Notes under the pieces: generated by a model
Databases searched by the model: none
Told to the model about the DNA's origin: nothing
What the model saw: only the letters and a program-made list of their open reading frames with translations
Translations under genes and position numbers: made by a program
Origin: Saccharothrix syringae
Lineage (GTDB): Bacteria; Actinomycetota; Actinomycetes; Mycobacteriales; Pseudonocardiaceae
Length of the DNA: 64,000 nucleotides
Direction: 5' to 3'
Assembly: GCF_009498035.1 (NCBI RefSeq)
Contig: NZ_CP034550.1
Location: forward strand, 3,038,001 to 3,102,000
Shown: positions 25,689 through 34,449 of the stretch, in pieces
Layout of the letters: every line of letters starts with the position of its first letter
Position numbering within the stretch: position 1 is the stretch's first letter

Positions 25689-27875
25689 GTGACTCGTCCG
25701 ACCCGGTTATTCACCTCGCTTCCCGATCCTGACGGGGCATCGTCGCCGATGACGGGTGCTGGTGTGCGGCGGGTGCGGCGCTGGACCGCCGTCTTCGCCT
25801 GGATCGGTGGCGTCGTCTTCGCGGTCCAGCTCGCCGCGGCCGGCGGGGCGGTCGGCGCGGTGGTCGCCGGTGTGGTGGCGGGGGTGTTGGGCACGTGGGT
25901 CCTGCGGCCCGGCCACGACGGCGTGGGCCTCGTGCTCGCGGAGGTCGCGGCGATCACCGCGGGCGTCCTGGTGCTGCCCGGTCCCCAGCCGGTGCTCGGG
26001 TTCCTGTTCGGCGCGACGGTCCGCAGGGCGCTGGTGGACGGCGCGGACCGGTTCCCGGCCAAGGCGACGTGCGCCGTGGCGGGGTACCTGGTGGGCATCG
26101 GCGCGTCCGTCGCGCTCGGCCCCGGGCCGACGGCCACGGAGCTGGTTCCGGCGTTGCTGCCCCTGGTCGGGCTGGTCGTGGGCTCCGCCTCCCTGTACGA
26201 GACCACTCGCGCCGTGCACCTGGCGGAGGCGACCCTGCGCCGGCTCGACGAGGCCACCAGGACCACCGCGGCGGTGGTGCGCGCCAGTCCGGTCGGGCTG
26301 GTCCTGTTGGACGGCGACGGTCGACCGGAGCTGTTCAACGACCGCGCCGCCGACCTGCTCGGCTGGGACGGGACCGGCGCGGTGCCGTGCCCGCACGGGC
26401 CGGACATCACCCGCTGCGGTGACGGCTGCCGCGGGAAGGCGGGGGAGCCGGTGGAGGTGCGGCTCGACCGCGCCGACACCGCCGCGAGCCTGACCCTGCA
26501 CCCCGTGGACCTCGACCCCGGCACGCGGTCGGGCCGCCTGCTCGTCGCGGTCGCGGACTCCACCGCCCGCCAGGTCCGCGAGGACGTGCTGCGCGAGCGG
26601 GCCGACCACGACGAGCTGACGGGACTGGTCGGCCGCCGCCGCTTCCTCGAACTGGTCGACCGGGCGCTGGCCGCCGACCAGGGGCCGGTCGGGTTGCTGC
26701 TGGTCGACCTGGACAGGTTCAAGGAGGTCAACGACCTCGAAGGCCATCGGGCCGGTGACCGGCGGCTGGTGGCGGCCGCCCGGCGCCTGCGCGCCGCGAC
26801 CGGGGCGGACGGGGTGGTCGCGCGCCTGGGCGGTGACGAGTTCGCCGTGCTGACCACCGCCCGGGACGACCGCTCACGGCTGGCCGAGCGGCTGCTGACC
26901 GCGTTGGCGACCCCCTCGGCGGATCCCGCGGACTCCCACGTGATCCGGGCGAGCATCGGCGTCGCGGTGTCCCACGGGGGCGGCACCACCTCGACCGACC
27001 TGCTGCACGACGCCGACATCGCGATGTACGTGGCCAAGCGCGAGGGCGGGGGCCGGGTGCGGCTGTTCGAGCCCGCGATGGGCGAGGAGGTCCTGGTCAA
27101 GCAGAAGGACAAGGTCGACCTGCGCGACGCGCTGACCCGCCGGCAGTTGGTCTTGCACTACCAGCCGATCATCGACGCGGCGTCGGGACGCGCCTCGCAC
27201 GCCGAGGCGCTCGTGCGGTGGGCGCACCCCACCCGCGGTCTGCTCGGCCCCGACAAGTTCATCGGCCTGGCCGAGGAGACGGGGCTCATCGTGCCCCTGG
27301 GCGTGCACGTGCTCCGCACGGCCTGCCTGCGGGCCGTGCGGTGGCGGCGGGACGGTCGGCGGTTGGGCGTGGCCGTCAACGTCTCGCCCGGGCAGCTGTC
27401 CGGGGAGGTCTTCCCGCGGGAGGTCGCGGAGCTGCTGTCGGCCACCGGCCTGGCACCGGCCGACCTGACCGTGGAGGTCACCGAGGCGGTGTGGGCCGAC
27501 GAGACCGCCATGCGGGTGCTGATGGCGGTCCGCGAACTGGGGGTGCGCATCGCGCTGGACGACTTCGGCACCGGGTACTCGTCGCTGAGCTACCTGCGCC
27601 GCTACCCGTTCGACCTGGTGAAGATCGACAAGTCGTTCACCGCCGGGTTGGGCGGGGACCCGCGCAACGAGGGCGTGGTGCGGTGCATCATCGGGCTCGC
27701 CGCCGTGCTCGGGGCCCGCACCGTGGCGGAGGGCGTCGAGACCGAAGCCCAGGCCGACTGGCTGCGCCGCGAGGGCTGCGACTACCTCCAGGGCTACCTG
27801 TTCGGCCGACCCGACCTGCTGGAGAACTGGCGCCCGGAACTGCTCGCCGACCCCGTTCCGCTGCCGCACAGCTGA
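25689..27875 (+). CDS. Membrane PAS-GGDEF-EAL cyclic-di-GMP enzyme
   Basis: 728 aa; GTG with GGGAGGA 3 nt upstream. About six hydrophobic segments (35-175) lead to a small PAS-like domain (about 195-290; VRASPVGLVLLDGDGRPELF) carrying a C-x(n)-C-x-D-x-C cluster (CPHGPDITRCGDGC). GGDEF domain at about 300-460: DHDELTGLVGRRRFLELVD and an intact RLGGDEFAV active site. EAL domain at about 475-720: HAEALVRW, ALDDFGTGYSSLSYL, KIDKSF and AEGVETEAQ, so the phosphodiesterase residues look complete. Both synthesis and hydrolysis of c-di-GMP are possible. The conserved cysteines could make the PAS segment redox- or metal-responsive; that is inference. A kinase fragment starts 1 nt after its stop. Confidence 0.92.
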   Translation: MTRPTRLFTSLPDPDGASSPMTGAGVRRVRRWTAVFAWIGGVVFAVQLAAAGGAVGAVVAGVVAGVLGTWVLRPGHDGVGLVLAEVAAITAGVLVLPGPQPVLGFLFGATVRRALVDGADRFPAKATCAVAGYLVGIGASVALGPGPTATELVPALLPLVGLVVGSASLYETTRAVHLAEATLRRLDEATRTTAAVVRASPVGLVLLDGDGRPELFNDRAADLLGWDGTGAVPCPHGPDITRCGDGCRGKAGEPVEVRLDRADTAASLTLHPVDLDPGTRSGRLLVAVADSTARQVREDVLRERADHDELTGLVGRRRFLELVDRALAADQGPVGLLLVDLDRFKEVNDLEGHRAGDRRLVAAARRLRAATGADGVVARLGGDEFAVLTTARDDRSRLAERLLTALATPSADPADSHVIRASIGVAVSHGGGTTSTDLLHDADIAMYVAKREGGGRVRLFEPAMGEEVLVKQKDKVDLRDALTRRQLVLHYQPIIDAASGRASHAEALVRWAHPTRGLLGPDKFIGLAEETGLIVPLGVHVLRTACLRAVRWRRDGRRLGVAVNVSPGQLSGEVFPREVAELLSATGLAPADLTVEVTEAVWADETAMRVLMAVRELGVRIALDDFGTGYSSLSYLRRYPFDLVKIDKSFTAGLGGDPRNEGVVRCIIGLAAVLGARTVAEGVETEAQADWLRREGCDYLQGYLFGRPDLLENWRPELLADPVPLPHS

Positions 27876-27876
27876 G

Positions 27877-28224
27877 ATGCGGCTGCTCGTCGACGCCCGG
27901 ATCGTCGGCGCCGACCGGGCCATCACCGTGGTCGAGGTGCGGGACGACGGTGACGGGATCGCGCCGGAGCACCTGCCGCACGTCTTCGAGCGCTTCTACC
28001 GCGTCGACCCCGGCCGCAGCCGCGACGGCGGTGGTTCGTCGGGCCTCGGCCTGGCCATCGTCGAGGCGATCGTGACCGCGCACGGCGGCACGCTCGACGT
28101 CACCTCGGCGCCCCGGCGGGGCACCACCGTCCGGGTCACTTCCCCCGTCGACAGCTCTCCACGACCGGTCGGTCCGCTCTCCGGGAGCCGACCGGTCCCC
28201 GGTGACCGCGGGCCCTCGGCATGA
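27877..28224 (+). pseudogene. Histidine kinase HATPase C-terminal fragment
   Basis: 115 codons with only the ATP-lid half of a HATPase_c domain: VEVRDDGDGIAPEHLPHVFE (G1), RFYRVDPGRS, GGSSGLGLAIVEAIVTAHGG (G2). The dimerisation domain, the His and the N-box are missing. The ATG sits 1 nt after the GGDEF-EAL stop, so it would be translated from that message. Its 3' end overlaps the convergent dehydrogenase gene by 89 nt. A decayed kinase fused here by deletion is the simplest reading; a free-standing anti-sigma-like ATPase is the alternative. Confidence 0.6.
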
Positions 28225-29293
28225 GGACGGTGCGGTCGAAGGGGCCGCCGTGCGCGGCCGCGTGGGCGACGGCGTCGTTGACCTGGTCGAGGTCGAACCG
28301 GGTGATGCGTTCGGGGGCGAGGTCCAGGGCGCCCGTCGCGATGAGGCGGATCATGCCGACGTTCGCCGCCCGCGGGTACATCCACTGGCCTCGGACGGTC
28401 ACCGAGTTGCGCATGATCCAGGGGTAGGGCAGGGCGAGATCCGCACCGCCGAGCATGCCGACGCCACCCATCAGCACGACCCGCCCGTACTCGCGCACGG
28501 TCATGGCCGCCGCACGTGCCACCGAGCTGGGCGCCCGGGGCGGCAGGAGGTCGAGCACCACGTCGATCGGGCTGTCGGTGGCCGCCGCCATGGTCGCGCG
28601 GTCGGTGTCCTCGTCCCCGCTGAGCTCGACCGGGCTCACCCGTGCGCCGAACCGGTCGGCGAGCAGGTCGAGGACGGCCCGGTTGCGGCCCGGGGCCACC
28701 ACGTGCCCGGCACCCATGGCGAGCGCGACGGCCACCGCGCTGCTGCCGAGGTTGCCGGTCGCCCCGCTGACCAGCACCGTCTCACCGGCCGCGAGTCCGC
28801 CTGCCAGCAGCCCCCCGTAGGGAATGGTGTGCACGCCCAGCACGGACCAGCGCGCGGGATCGGCCGCCGCCCCGGCGGGCAGGGGGTGCACGTTCTCCGT
28901 GGGCACCCGCATGAGTTCGGCGAAGGGTCCGTCGTGCAGGTATCGGGCCAGCTCGGCGCCGCCCTCGCCGCGGGAGCTCCACCCCTGCAGCGTGATGTCC
29001 GGTGTCAGGGCGTCGTCGCGGGCGCGGACCGTGGGGTCGCACCACACCACGTCCCCCACCTCGAGCTTGGTCGCGTCCGGTCCCACGCCGACCACCCGGC
29101 CGATACCGCCGACACCCGGCACGACCGGTGGTTCCAGCGGGTAGCGCCGTTCACCGCTGAACACCTCGGCCGCGTACGGGGGCACACAGGTCGCCAGGAC
29201 CTCGACCAGCACCTCACCGGTGCCGGTTCGCGGGTCGGGTACGTCGTGCACCGCGAGCGGGGAGCCGAACGCCGTGAGTGTCGCTGCACGCAT
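28136..29293 (-). CDS. MDR/zinc-type alcohol dehydrogenase-like oxidoreductase
   Basis: 385 aa from ATG 29293, preceded by AGGAAGG at 7 nt; the longer frame to 29365 lacks one. The GroES-like N-terminal domain (VPPYAAEVFSGERRYPLEPP, VVPGVGGIGRVVGVGPDATK) lacks the catalytic and structural zinc cysteines. The Rossmann domain reads VLVSGATGNLGSSAVAVALA with the following MGAGHVVAPGRN. So it is probably a zinc-independent, NADPH-using quinone or enoyl reductase rather than an alcohol dehydrogenase. It is divergent from a LysR regulator 92 nt away, its likely controller. Confidence 0.85.
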   Translation of the reverse strand: MRAATLTAFGSPLAVHDVPDPRTGTGEVLVEVLATCVPPYAAEVFSGERRYPLEPPVVPGVGGIGRVVGVGPDATKLEVGDVVWCDPTVRARDDALTPDITLQGWSSRGEGGAELARYLHDGPFAELMRVPTENVHPLPAGAAADPARWSVLGVHTIPYGGLLAGGLAAGETVLVSGATGNLGSSAVAVALAMGAGHVVAPGRNRAVLDLLADRFGARVSPVELSGDEDTDRATMAAATDSPIDVVLDLLPPRAPSSVARAAAMTVREYGRVVLMGGVGMLGGADLALPYPWIMRNSVTVRGQWMYPRAANVGMIRLIATGALDLAPERITRFDLDQVNDAVAHAAAHGGPFDRTVLMPRARGHRGPVGSRRADRPVVESCRRGK

Positions 29294-29385
29294 GGGAAAC
29301 CTTCCTGTCTCGTCCCACGCCACGCTAAGCGCGGCAGGGACATGCGGGAAGCGGTGATCAGGCATGTCTGGTATGCGTAGTGGGC

Positions 29386-30285
29386 ATGGACGTGTCGAGC
29401 GCGAGCCTCCGGGTGCTGTGCCGGATCGCCGAGGCGGGCAGCTTCACCGCCGCCGCCGCGCAGCTGGGCTACACGCAGTCCGCGGTCTCGCGCCAGGCGA
29501 TCGCCCTCGAACGCAGCGTCGGGGCCACCCTGTTCGAGCGGCAGACCGACGGGGTGCGGCTCACCGAGCGCGGATTGACGCTGCTGCGCCACGCCCGGAC
29601 GATCCTGGAGTCGGTCGACGCGGCCGAGCGCGACCTGACCGGCGAGGCCCCTCGTGCGGAGCTGGTGCGACTCGGGCTGGTCCTCAGCGCCGGACCGGTG
29701 ATCCTGCCCGCCGCGCTCGCCCGACTCGCCAGCACCGCGCCACGGGTCCGGGTCACCACCCGCGAAGGCACCACGCCCGGCATGACCCGGGCGTTGCGCA
29801 CCGGTTCGATCGACGTCGCCGTGCTCACCTCCCGCCCACCGCACCGGCCACCGGACGGCGAGTCGCCACGGCTGCACATCACGGCCGTCCAGGACACCGA
29901 GCTCCTCGTGGCGGCGTCGGCTGCCGGCACGTTCGCGGGCCGCACGTCCGTGCACGTCGACGAACTGGTCGACGCACCCTGGATCGCCGGCCCCTCGTCG
30001 AGCGCGGAGCCACTGCTCGGTATCTGGCCGGGCCTGCCGGGACGAGCGCGCATCGTCCACAGCGCACGGGACTGGCTGACGAAACTGCACCTGGTCGCCG
30101 GTGGTTTCGGCGTCACCACGATCCCGGAGGGCTTGTCGCCGGTCGTCCCGCCCGGGGTGATCTCCCTGCGGGTCCAGGGCGCGCCACCCGAGATCCGCAG
30201 GGTTCTCGTGGCCCGGCTCCCCGGCACCGCCACCCCGGCGGTCACAGCGGTCACCCGGGCGATCACCTCGGCCGTCCAACCGTGA
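29386..30285 (+). CDS. LysR-family transcriptional regulator
   Basis: 299 aa from ATG 29386 (GTG 29380 is possible). N-terminal LysR helix-turn-helix: SLRVLCRIAEAGSFTAAAAQ then LGYTQSAVSRQAIALERSVG and LFERQ. The periplasmic-binding-protein-like effector domain spans about 90-295. TATGCG at 29372 may be its -10. The region to the divergent dehydrogenase holds a short dyad, GCAT-N7-ATGC (29362-29376), of the kind LysR proteins use. It presumably activates the dehydrogenase and represses itself; the inducer is unknown. Confidence 0.88.
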   Translation: MDVSSASLRVLCRIAEAGSFTAAAAQLGYTQSAVSRQAIALERSVGATLFERQTDGVRLTERGLTLLRHARTILESVDAAERDLTGEAPRAELVRLGLVLSAGPVILPAALARLASTAPRVRVTTREGTTPGMTRALRTGSIDVAVLTSRPPHRPPDGESPRLHITAVQDTELLVAASAAGTFAGRTSVHVDELVDAPWIAGPSSSAEPLLGIWPGLPGRARIVHSARDWLTKLHLVAGGFGVTTIPEGLSPVVPPGVISLRVQGAPPEIRRVLVARLPGTATPAVTAVTRAITSAVQP

Positions 30286-30391
30286 CTGATCGGGGACGGT
30301 GTGCCCGAGGTGTTGCAGCACAAGCGCATCGGCCACGAGTTCCGCGGTGGTGAAGCCGGGCCTGCACGACACCTACAACCGGTGGCGGTGA
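30286..30391 (+). pseudogene. Tyrosine recombinase/integrase C-terminal remnant
   Basis: Directly after the LysR stop the plus strand reads LIGDGVPEVLQHKRIGHEFR, the LQ-H-x-x-x-GH box of tyrosine integrases. It then shifts frame to VKPGLHDTYNRWR and a stop. The active-site Arg and Tyr regions are absent, so it is debris. Confidence 0.4.
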
Positions 30392-30422
30392 GATCCACCT
30401 GTCGGCATGGGCGACGAGCTGG

Positions 30423-31370
30423 TCACGTGTTCGACCGCTGACCCCCGTCGGCGTGTTCCCCCCTGATCGCGCCGACCTGGTCGCGGATGGCGGTGTCGAG
30501 GTCGGTGGCGGCCAGGCCGAAGGTGTCCGCCGTCTCTGTCGCGTCCATGTGGAACGGCGCGTACCACTGGTAGTCCATCTCGGCCACCTCGCGGGCGATC
30601 GGCACGACCAACCCGGCCGCGCGCATCGCCAAGCGCGGCAACTGGATCAGTGTGATCGGCGGCCTGCCCGCGGCGACGGCGCAGCGTCGTGCGAACTCGC
30701 GGACGGTGACGGCCGGTGGGGATGGCACGTGCCAGGCCCGACCCCACGCGCGTTCGTCCTGGGCGAGCGTGACCAGGGCTTTGGCCATGTCGCCGTTGAA
30801 GGTGAAGGTGTGCGGCATGTCCAGGTGGCCGGTGATCCACGCGGCACGGCCCTTCGCCAATGCCGGTGCGATCAGCATGGAGTAGATGCCGACGGCGTCC
30901 TTGCCGATGTAGTCGGAGCCGCGGACCTCGACGGTGCGGATGCCGGCGGCGAGGGCCTGTTCCCACATCCGCTTGCGCAGGCGGCCCTTGCGCCCGGTGG
31001 CGGCCATGGGAGTGCGCTCGTTCATCCGGCCGCCGGGCTGCGGCCCGTAGGCGTAGAGGCTGCCGGTGAGCGCCAGGACCGCGTCGTTGGCCTTCGCGGC
31101 GGCGATCACCGCGGTCTGCAGGGGCGGCAACAGGCGCTCCCACATCGTGTACGAGGGCGGGTTCGCGCAGTGGTAGATCACCTTCGCGCCGTGGGAGAGC
31201 CGGGTCATCCGTGACGGGTCGGAGGCGTCCGCGGCGACCCGCTCGATCAGCGGGTGCTCGGGGCCGGAGCCGCTGCGCGTGACGATCCGGACGCGGTCGC
31301 CGCGCTCGACCAGCAGGCGGGCGACGTTCGTGCCGATGGAACCGGCGCCGATGATGACGTGTTCGGCCAT
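30423..31370 (-). CDS. NAD(P)-binding epimerase/dehydratase-like protein
   Basis: 315 aa; ATG 31370 with AAGGAG 8 nt upstream. The Rossmann motif is VIIGAGSIGTNVARLLVERG. The acidic strand is RVAADASDP. The Ser of TGSLYAYGP aligns with the active-site Ser, but the YxxxK is replaced in the stretch ATGRKGRLRKRMWEQ. This matches an atypical SDR subgroup widespread in actinobacteria whose members bind NAD(P) with unknown chemistry. It is divergent from a TetR gene with two operator palindromes between them, so it is probably the TetR target. Confidence 0.82.
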   Translation of the reverse strand: MAEHVIIGAGSIGTNVARLLVERGDRVRIVTRSGSGPEHPLIERVAADASDPSRMTRLSHGAKVIYHCANPPSYTMWERLLPPLQTAVIAAAKANDAVLALTGSLYAYGPQPGGRMNERTPMAATGRKGRLRKRMWEQALAAGIRTVEVRGSDYIGKDAVGIYSMLIAPALAKGRAAWITGHLDMPHTFTFNGDMAKALVTLAQDERAWGRAWHVPSPPAVTVREFARRCAVAAGRPPITLIQLPRLAMRAAGLVVPIAREVAEMDYQWYAPFHMDATETADTFGLAATDLDTAIRDQVGAIRGEHADGGQRSNT

Positions 31371-31535
31371 GGCGGGCTTCTCCTTGGGGTCTCGGGTTGA
31401 GGTCGCTGTGGCGCCGGTGCGGTTGCTGGATCTTGGCGTTCAGCTCCGGGTCGTCGTCACCGACGTCGGAAATCTCGCGGCGCTCGACCGTCGTGGCCCG
31501 ATCGATGTGGTGGCTCGGGCCGCGCGCCTCAGGAT

Positions 31536-31566
31536 CTAACAGCGTTAGACTTTCTAACAACGTTAA
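31536..31566. promoter_or_regulatory. Tandem CTAAC-N3-GTTAR palindromes, TetR operator
   Basis: Two sites, CTAACAGCGTTAG (31536-31548) and CTAACAACGTTAA (31554-31566), lie 18 nt apart centre to centre between the epimerase-like gene and the TetR gene. Two-dimer binding of a TetR protein is the natural reading. Confidence 0.75.
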
Positions 31567-31607
31567 CTTAGCCGGGTCGAGATGTCGTCGTCAAGGCTCG
31601 GCGGCTA

Positions 31608-32246
31608 GTGTCCGAGGACACCACCGAGGCGAAGTGGCGGAGCATGCCGACCAGCACGAGACGGGCCCGGGAACGGGCGAGCACCCGCGAACGGATCATC
31701 GAGGCCGCGCTGCACGTCCTCGAGGCGGAGGGCGTCGCGGCGCTGACGATCCGGCGCATCGCGACCGACATCGAATACTCCGCACCCGTCGTCTACCAGT
31801 ACTTCGCCAACAAGGACGCGCTCGTGCTGGAGCTGGTCGCGCACGGCCACCGCCTGATGCTGGCCGAGTTCCGGCAGGCCGCCGAGGAGCCCGGTATCGA
31901 CCGGCGCATGACGCGCATGGCGTCCGAGTACGTCCGGTTCGCCGGCGAGCACCCGCACCTCTACGAGGTCATGAACAGCGCCGCGGTCGACGCGGACGAG
32001 CGCCGGCACGCCGCGGAACCGGCCATCGCCGTCCTGAGGGAACTGCTCGCCGCCTGGTCGGACGCACACGACGTGGTCCTGGCCGACCCCGACGAGGCTT
32101 GCGAGATCATCTGGGGCGCGCTCCACGGCATAGCCTCGCTCGGCCATCTCGGCACCGTCGGCACCGAGCGCGCCCGGCGGCTCGCCGAGCAGGCGCTCCG
32201 CGCGATCCTCCTCGGCTGGCGAACCGAGGTACCGGGGAACGGGTAG
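31608..32246 (+). CDS. TetR-family transcriptional regulator
   Basis: 212 aa from GTG 31608; ATG 31644 (200 aa, starting MPTSTRRARE) is an alternative. The N-terminal TetR helix-turn-helix reads RERIIEAALHVLEAEGVAAL then TIRRIATDIEYSAPVVYQYF and ANKDAL. A WHG-type helical ligand domain follows (AGEHPHLYEVMNS, IIWGALHGIASL). It probably represses itself and the divergent epimerase-like gene through the tandem palindromes at 31536-31566. Confidence 0.86.
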   Translation: MSEDTTEAKWRSMPTSTRRARERASTRERIIEAALHVLEAEGVAALTIRRIATDIEYSAPVVYQYFANKDALVLELVAHGHRLMLAEFRQAAEEPGIDRRMTRMASEYVRFAGEHPHLYEVMNSAAVDADERRHAAEPAIAVLRELLAAWSDAHDVVLADPDEACEIIWGALHGIASLGHLGTVGTERARRLAEQALRAILLGWRTEVPGNG

Positions 32247-32347
32247 TCGGCGTCAACGGCTGCGGCCGGAGCCGGACGACATCCCGGTGCATCGACAGGA
32301 TCGGATGTCCAACGAGGAGGCACGCGGGCGCGCCGTGGATCGAGGCG

Positions 32348-33223
32348 TCACTCCCGGTCGATGTCCGCGTAGAAGGACCGGAGGGCGGCCGCGAGCCGGT
32401 CGGGGGCTTCCATCGCCACGTAGTGCCCGATGCCCTCGATGCGCACGGCGGTCACGGTGGTGGCGACCTGCCGCAACGTCGCGGGTGTGAAGTCCCCCGA
32501 AGAGCCCGCGACCGCGAGTACGGGCATGCCCAGCTTGCGAACCGCGAGTTCGCGGAGCTCGTCACCCTCCGCGAGCAGCGATCGGTACAGGCCGGCGGCC
32601 CCGGCGAACGCGTCGGGCCGCGCGTAGGAGCGGACGAGTTCGTCGATGTCGGTGTCGGTGAACGCCTCGGGGCTCGCGGCGAGCGAGGGGATCGCGTAGT
32701 CGGCCAGGAACGCGCGCTCGCGTCCGGTGAGGAGCATCTCCGGGATGCCCGGGGCGGCGAGAACGCCGATGTGCCAGGCACCGCCGCGGGCGACGTCGGC
32801 GAGCGTTTCCGCGCCGAACCCCGGAAGTGCGGTCTCGATCCCGGTGTAGCTGCGGACGAGTTCCGGGTGGTCGGCGGCGACGCGGAACGTCGTGGGGCCG
32901 CTGATGTCCTGGCCGACGAGGTGGACGGGCCCGACGTCCAGGCGTGCGATCAGTTCGCCGAGGTCTTCCGCCGCGGTCGCGCTGTCGTGCTCCGGGGCGG
33001 CGGTGGCGGAGTCGCCGAACCCGCGCAGATCGACGGCGAACACCCGGTGGTGCTCGCTCAGCAGGGGGATCAGCTTGTGGAAGACCCACCAGGTCTCCGG
33101 GAAGCCGTGCACCAGCAGCACCGGAGACCCCGCGGTACCCGCTGTCACGTAGTGCAGCTCGGTGCCGTTGAGGCCGAGGCGGTGGTGGTCGACCTCGGGG
33201 AGGGTGGCGGCGTGGGGGTTCAT
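32348..33223 (-). CDS. Alpha/beta hydrolase, epoxide-hydrolase/dehalogenase-like
   Basis: 291 aa; ATG 33223 with GGAAGGA 5 nt upstream. The oxyanion motif is VLLVHGFPETWWVF. The nucleophile elbow VHLVGQDISG has Asp rather than Ser, as in soluble epoxide hydrolases and haloalkane dehalogenases. A cap domain lies at about 130-215. The catalytic His is in GIGHYVAMEAPDRLA. Substrate unknown. It is divergent from a MarR gene across two GACAAG palindromes, so it is probably induced by a MarR ligand, perhaps its own toxic substrate. Confidence 0.85.
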   Translation of the reverse strand: MNPHAATLPEVDHHRLGLNGTELHYVTAGTAGSPVLLVHGFPETWWVFHKLIPLLSEHHRVFAVDLRGFGDSATAAPEHDSATAAEDLGELIARLDVGPVHLVGQDISGPTTFRVAADHPELVRSYTGIETALPGFGAETLADVARGGAWHIGVLAAPGIPEMLLTGRERAFLADYAIPSLAASPEAFTDTDIDELVRSYARPDAFAGAAGLYRSLLAEGDELRELAVRKLGMPVLAVAGSSGDFTPATLRQVATTVTAVRIEGIGHYVAMEAPDRLAAALRSFYADIDRE

Positions 33224-33245
33224 CGGGTTCCTTCCAGCAGATAGA

Positions 33246-33290
33246 CAAGCTACTTGTCGAACACTAGGGGAAAGACAAGCGCCTTGTCTA
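33246..33290. promoter_or_regulatory. Tandem GACAAG-N3-CTTGTC palindromes, MarR operators
   Basis: GACAAGCTACTTGTC (33246-33260) and GACAAGCGCCTTGTC (33276-33290) are 30 nt apart, three helical turns. They sit between the hydrolase start (33223) and the MarR -10 box (33306). Confidence 0.8.
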
Positions 33291-33305
33291 TCTCGACGGG
33301 CCTCG

Positions 33306-33311
33306 TATGAT
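33306..33311 (+). promoter_or_regulatory. -10 box of leaderless MarR gene
   Basis: TATGAT, then 7 nt, then ATG 33319. The in-frame ATG at 33307 lies inside this box and is therefore an unlikely start. The TetR gene at 50607 has the same TATGAT-N7-ATG layout. Confidence 0.6.
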
Positions 33312-33318
33312 CGACCAC

Positions 33319-33774
33319 ATGGCGCAGTCCAGCGGCGCCGAGCTCGCGCTCCTGCTGCTCGGCGGGTTCCACACGATGGTCGACGAGGTGACCGCCGAAC
33401 TCGCGAAACGGGGCCACGAAGGCGTGCGCCCCGTGCACGAGTTCGCCTTGCGCGCCGTGGACGCGGGTGCCGACACCGCCTCCGAGCTCGGTCGCCGGCT
33501 GTCGGTCACCAAGCAGGCCGCCGCGCAGACCATCGCCACGCTGGAGGGGTTCGGCTACGTCGATCGCGAGCCCGACCCGGTCGACGCACGCCGCAAGCGC
33601 GTTCGGGTCACCCGTCGGGGCCACGAGCTGATGACCATCGGCGGTGCCCTGTTCGACGACGTGCGCAGCCGCTGGGCGGCACGAATCGGGCCCGAGCAGC
33701 TCCAGACCCTGGAGGCGCACCTGGCCCGGCTCACCGAGCGCCGCTCATTCACCGCCGAGGACCTGCAGGACTGA
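33319..33774 (+). CDS. MarR-family transcriptional regulator
   Basis: 151 aa from ATG 33319, start chosen from the leaderless layout. The winged helix-turn-helix is TASELGRRLSVTKQAAAQTI then ATLEGFGYVDREPDPVDARR, with dimerisation helices on both sides. It is likely to repress the divergent alpha/beta hydrolase and itself through the two GACAAG palindromes. IS debris follows immediately after the stop. Confidence 0.86.
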   Translation: MAQSSGAELALLLLGGFHTMVDEVTAELAKRGHEGVRPVHEFALRAVDAGADTASELGRRLSVTKQAAAQTIATLEGFGYVDREPDPVDARRKRVRVTRRGHELMTIGGALFDDVRSRWAARIGPEQLQTLEAHLARLTERRSFTAEDLQD

Positions 33775-33904
33775 TCCCCCGCGAAGCCGCTCATCACCTC
33801 CGCGACGACCGCGCCCTTGAACGGACCCCTCCGCACCGCGGTTCCAGGTCGGTGACAGGACCGTCGACCCAACGCCGTCCCGCTACTGCGCATCCCGCAC
33901 ATCG

Positions 33905-34261
33905 ACATGAGCGCGCTTGAGCAACGCGATCAGCGGCGGAAGCGGCAGTGGGTCGTGCGGGCCGAACGTGGCTCCGGCACCCGCACCGACGGGCTGGCCA
34001 CCGACGAGCGGGAGGAACCGGTCCGGCTGCGGCGGGAGAACCGCCCACTGGCCGAGGGCGTGGAAATCCTCAAGCGCGCCACCTCGGAACCCTCAAGACC
34101 GAGATCGGCACCAGCGTGTGGGACACCCGCGACGACGTCCGCCGGGACGTTTTCACCTACCCGGGCTACTACAACCACGACCGTCTACATTCGACACTGG
34201 GCTACCGCACCCCGCACGAAGCCCGCGTCGGCTATCGTCAAGGTCTCGCCCTCGTGTCATG
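33905..34261 (+). mobile_element. Internally deleted IS3-family element
   Basis: An OrfA piece (VVRAERGSGTRTDGLATDER then RLRRENRPL and EILKRA) is joined directly to the OrfB C-terminus (LKTEIGTSVWDTRDDVRRDV then YYNHDRLHSTLGYRTPHEAR). The whole catalytic core (DDE) between them is missing, and the frames differ. It is a fossil that cannot move by itself. Confidence 0.7.
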
Positions 34262-34449
34262 AAATCCGGTGTCCGGTCCCCGGGGACAACCTCACAGCGA
34301 GGCAGCAAGGGCGACCTGATGCTGCCCTCGGTGTCATCCGCCTACCTGCCTCCACCACGGCCCAGGCAGGCGGCACCACCTCGTAGCCGCGCCCGACCCG
34401 GCCGACGGACCCCGCCGGCGCGCCGACCGCCAAGCCGTCGTCGTGCTGT

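Noticed and set aside
28136..29293. Zinc alcohol dehydrogenase
   Set aside because: The family fold is right, but the structural and catalytic zinc ligands are not visible, so a zinc-independent MDR reductase is the safer call.
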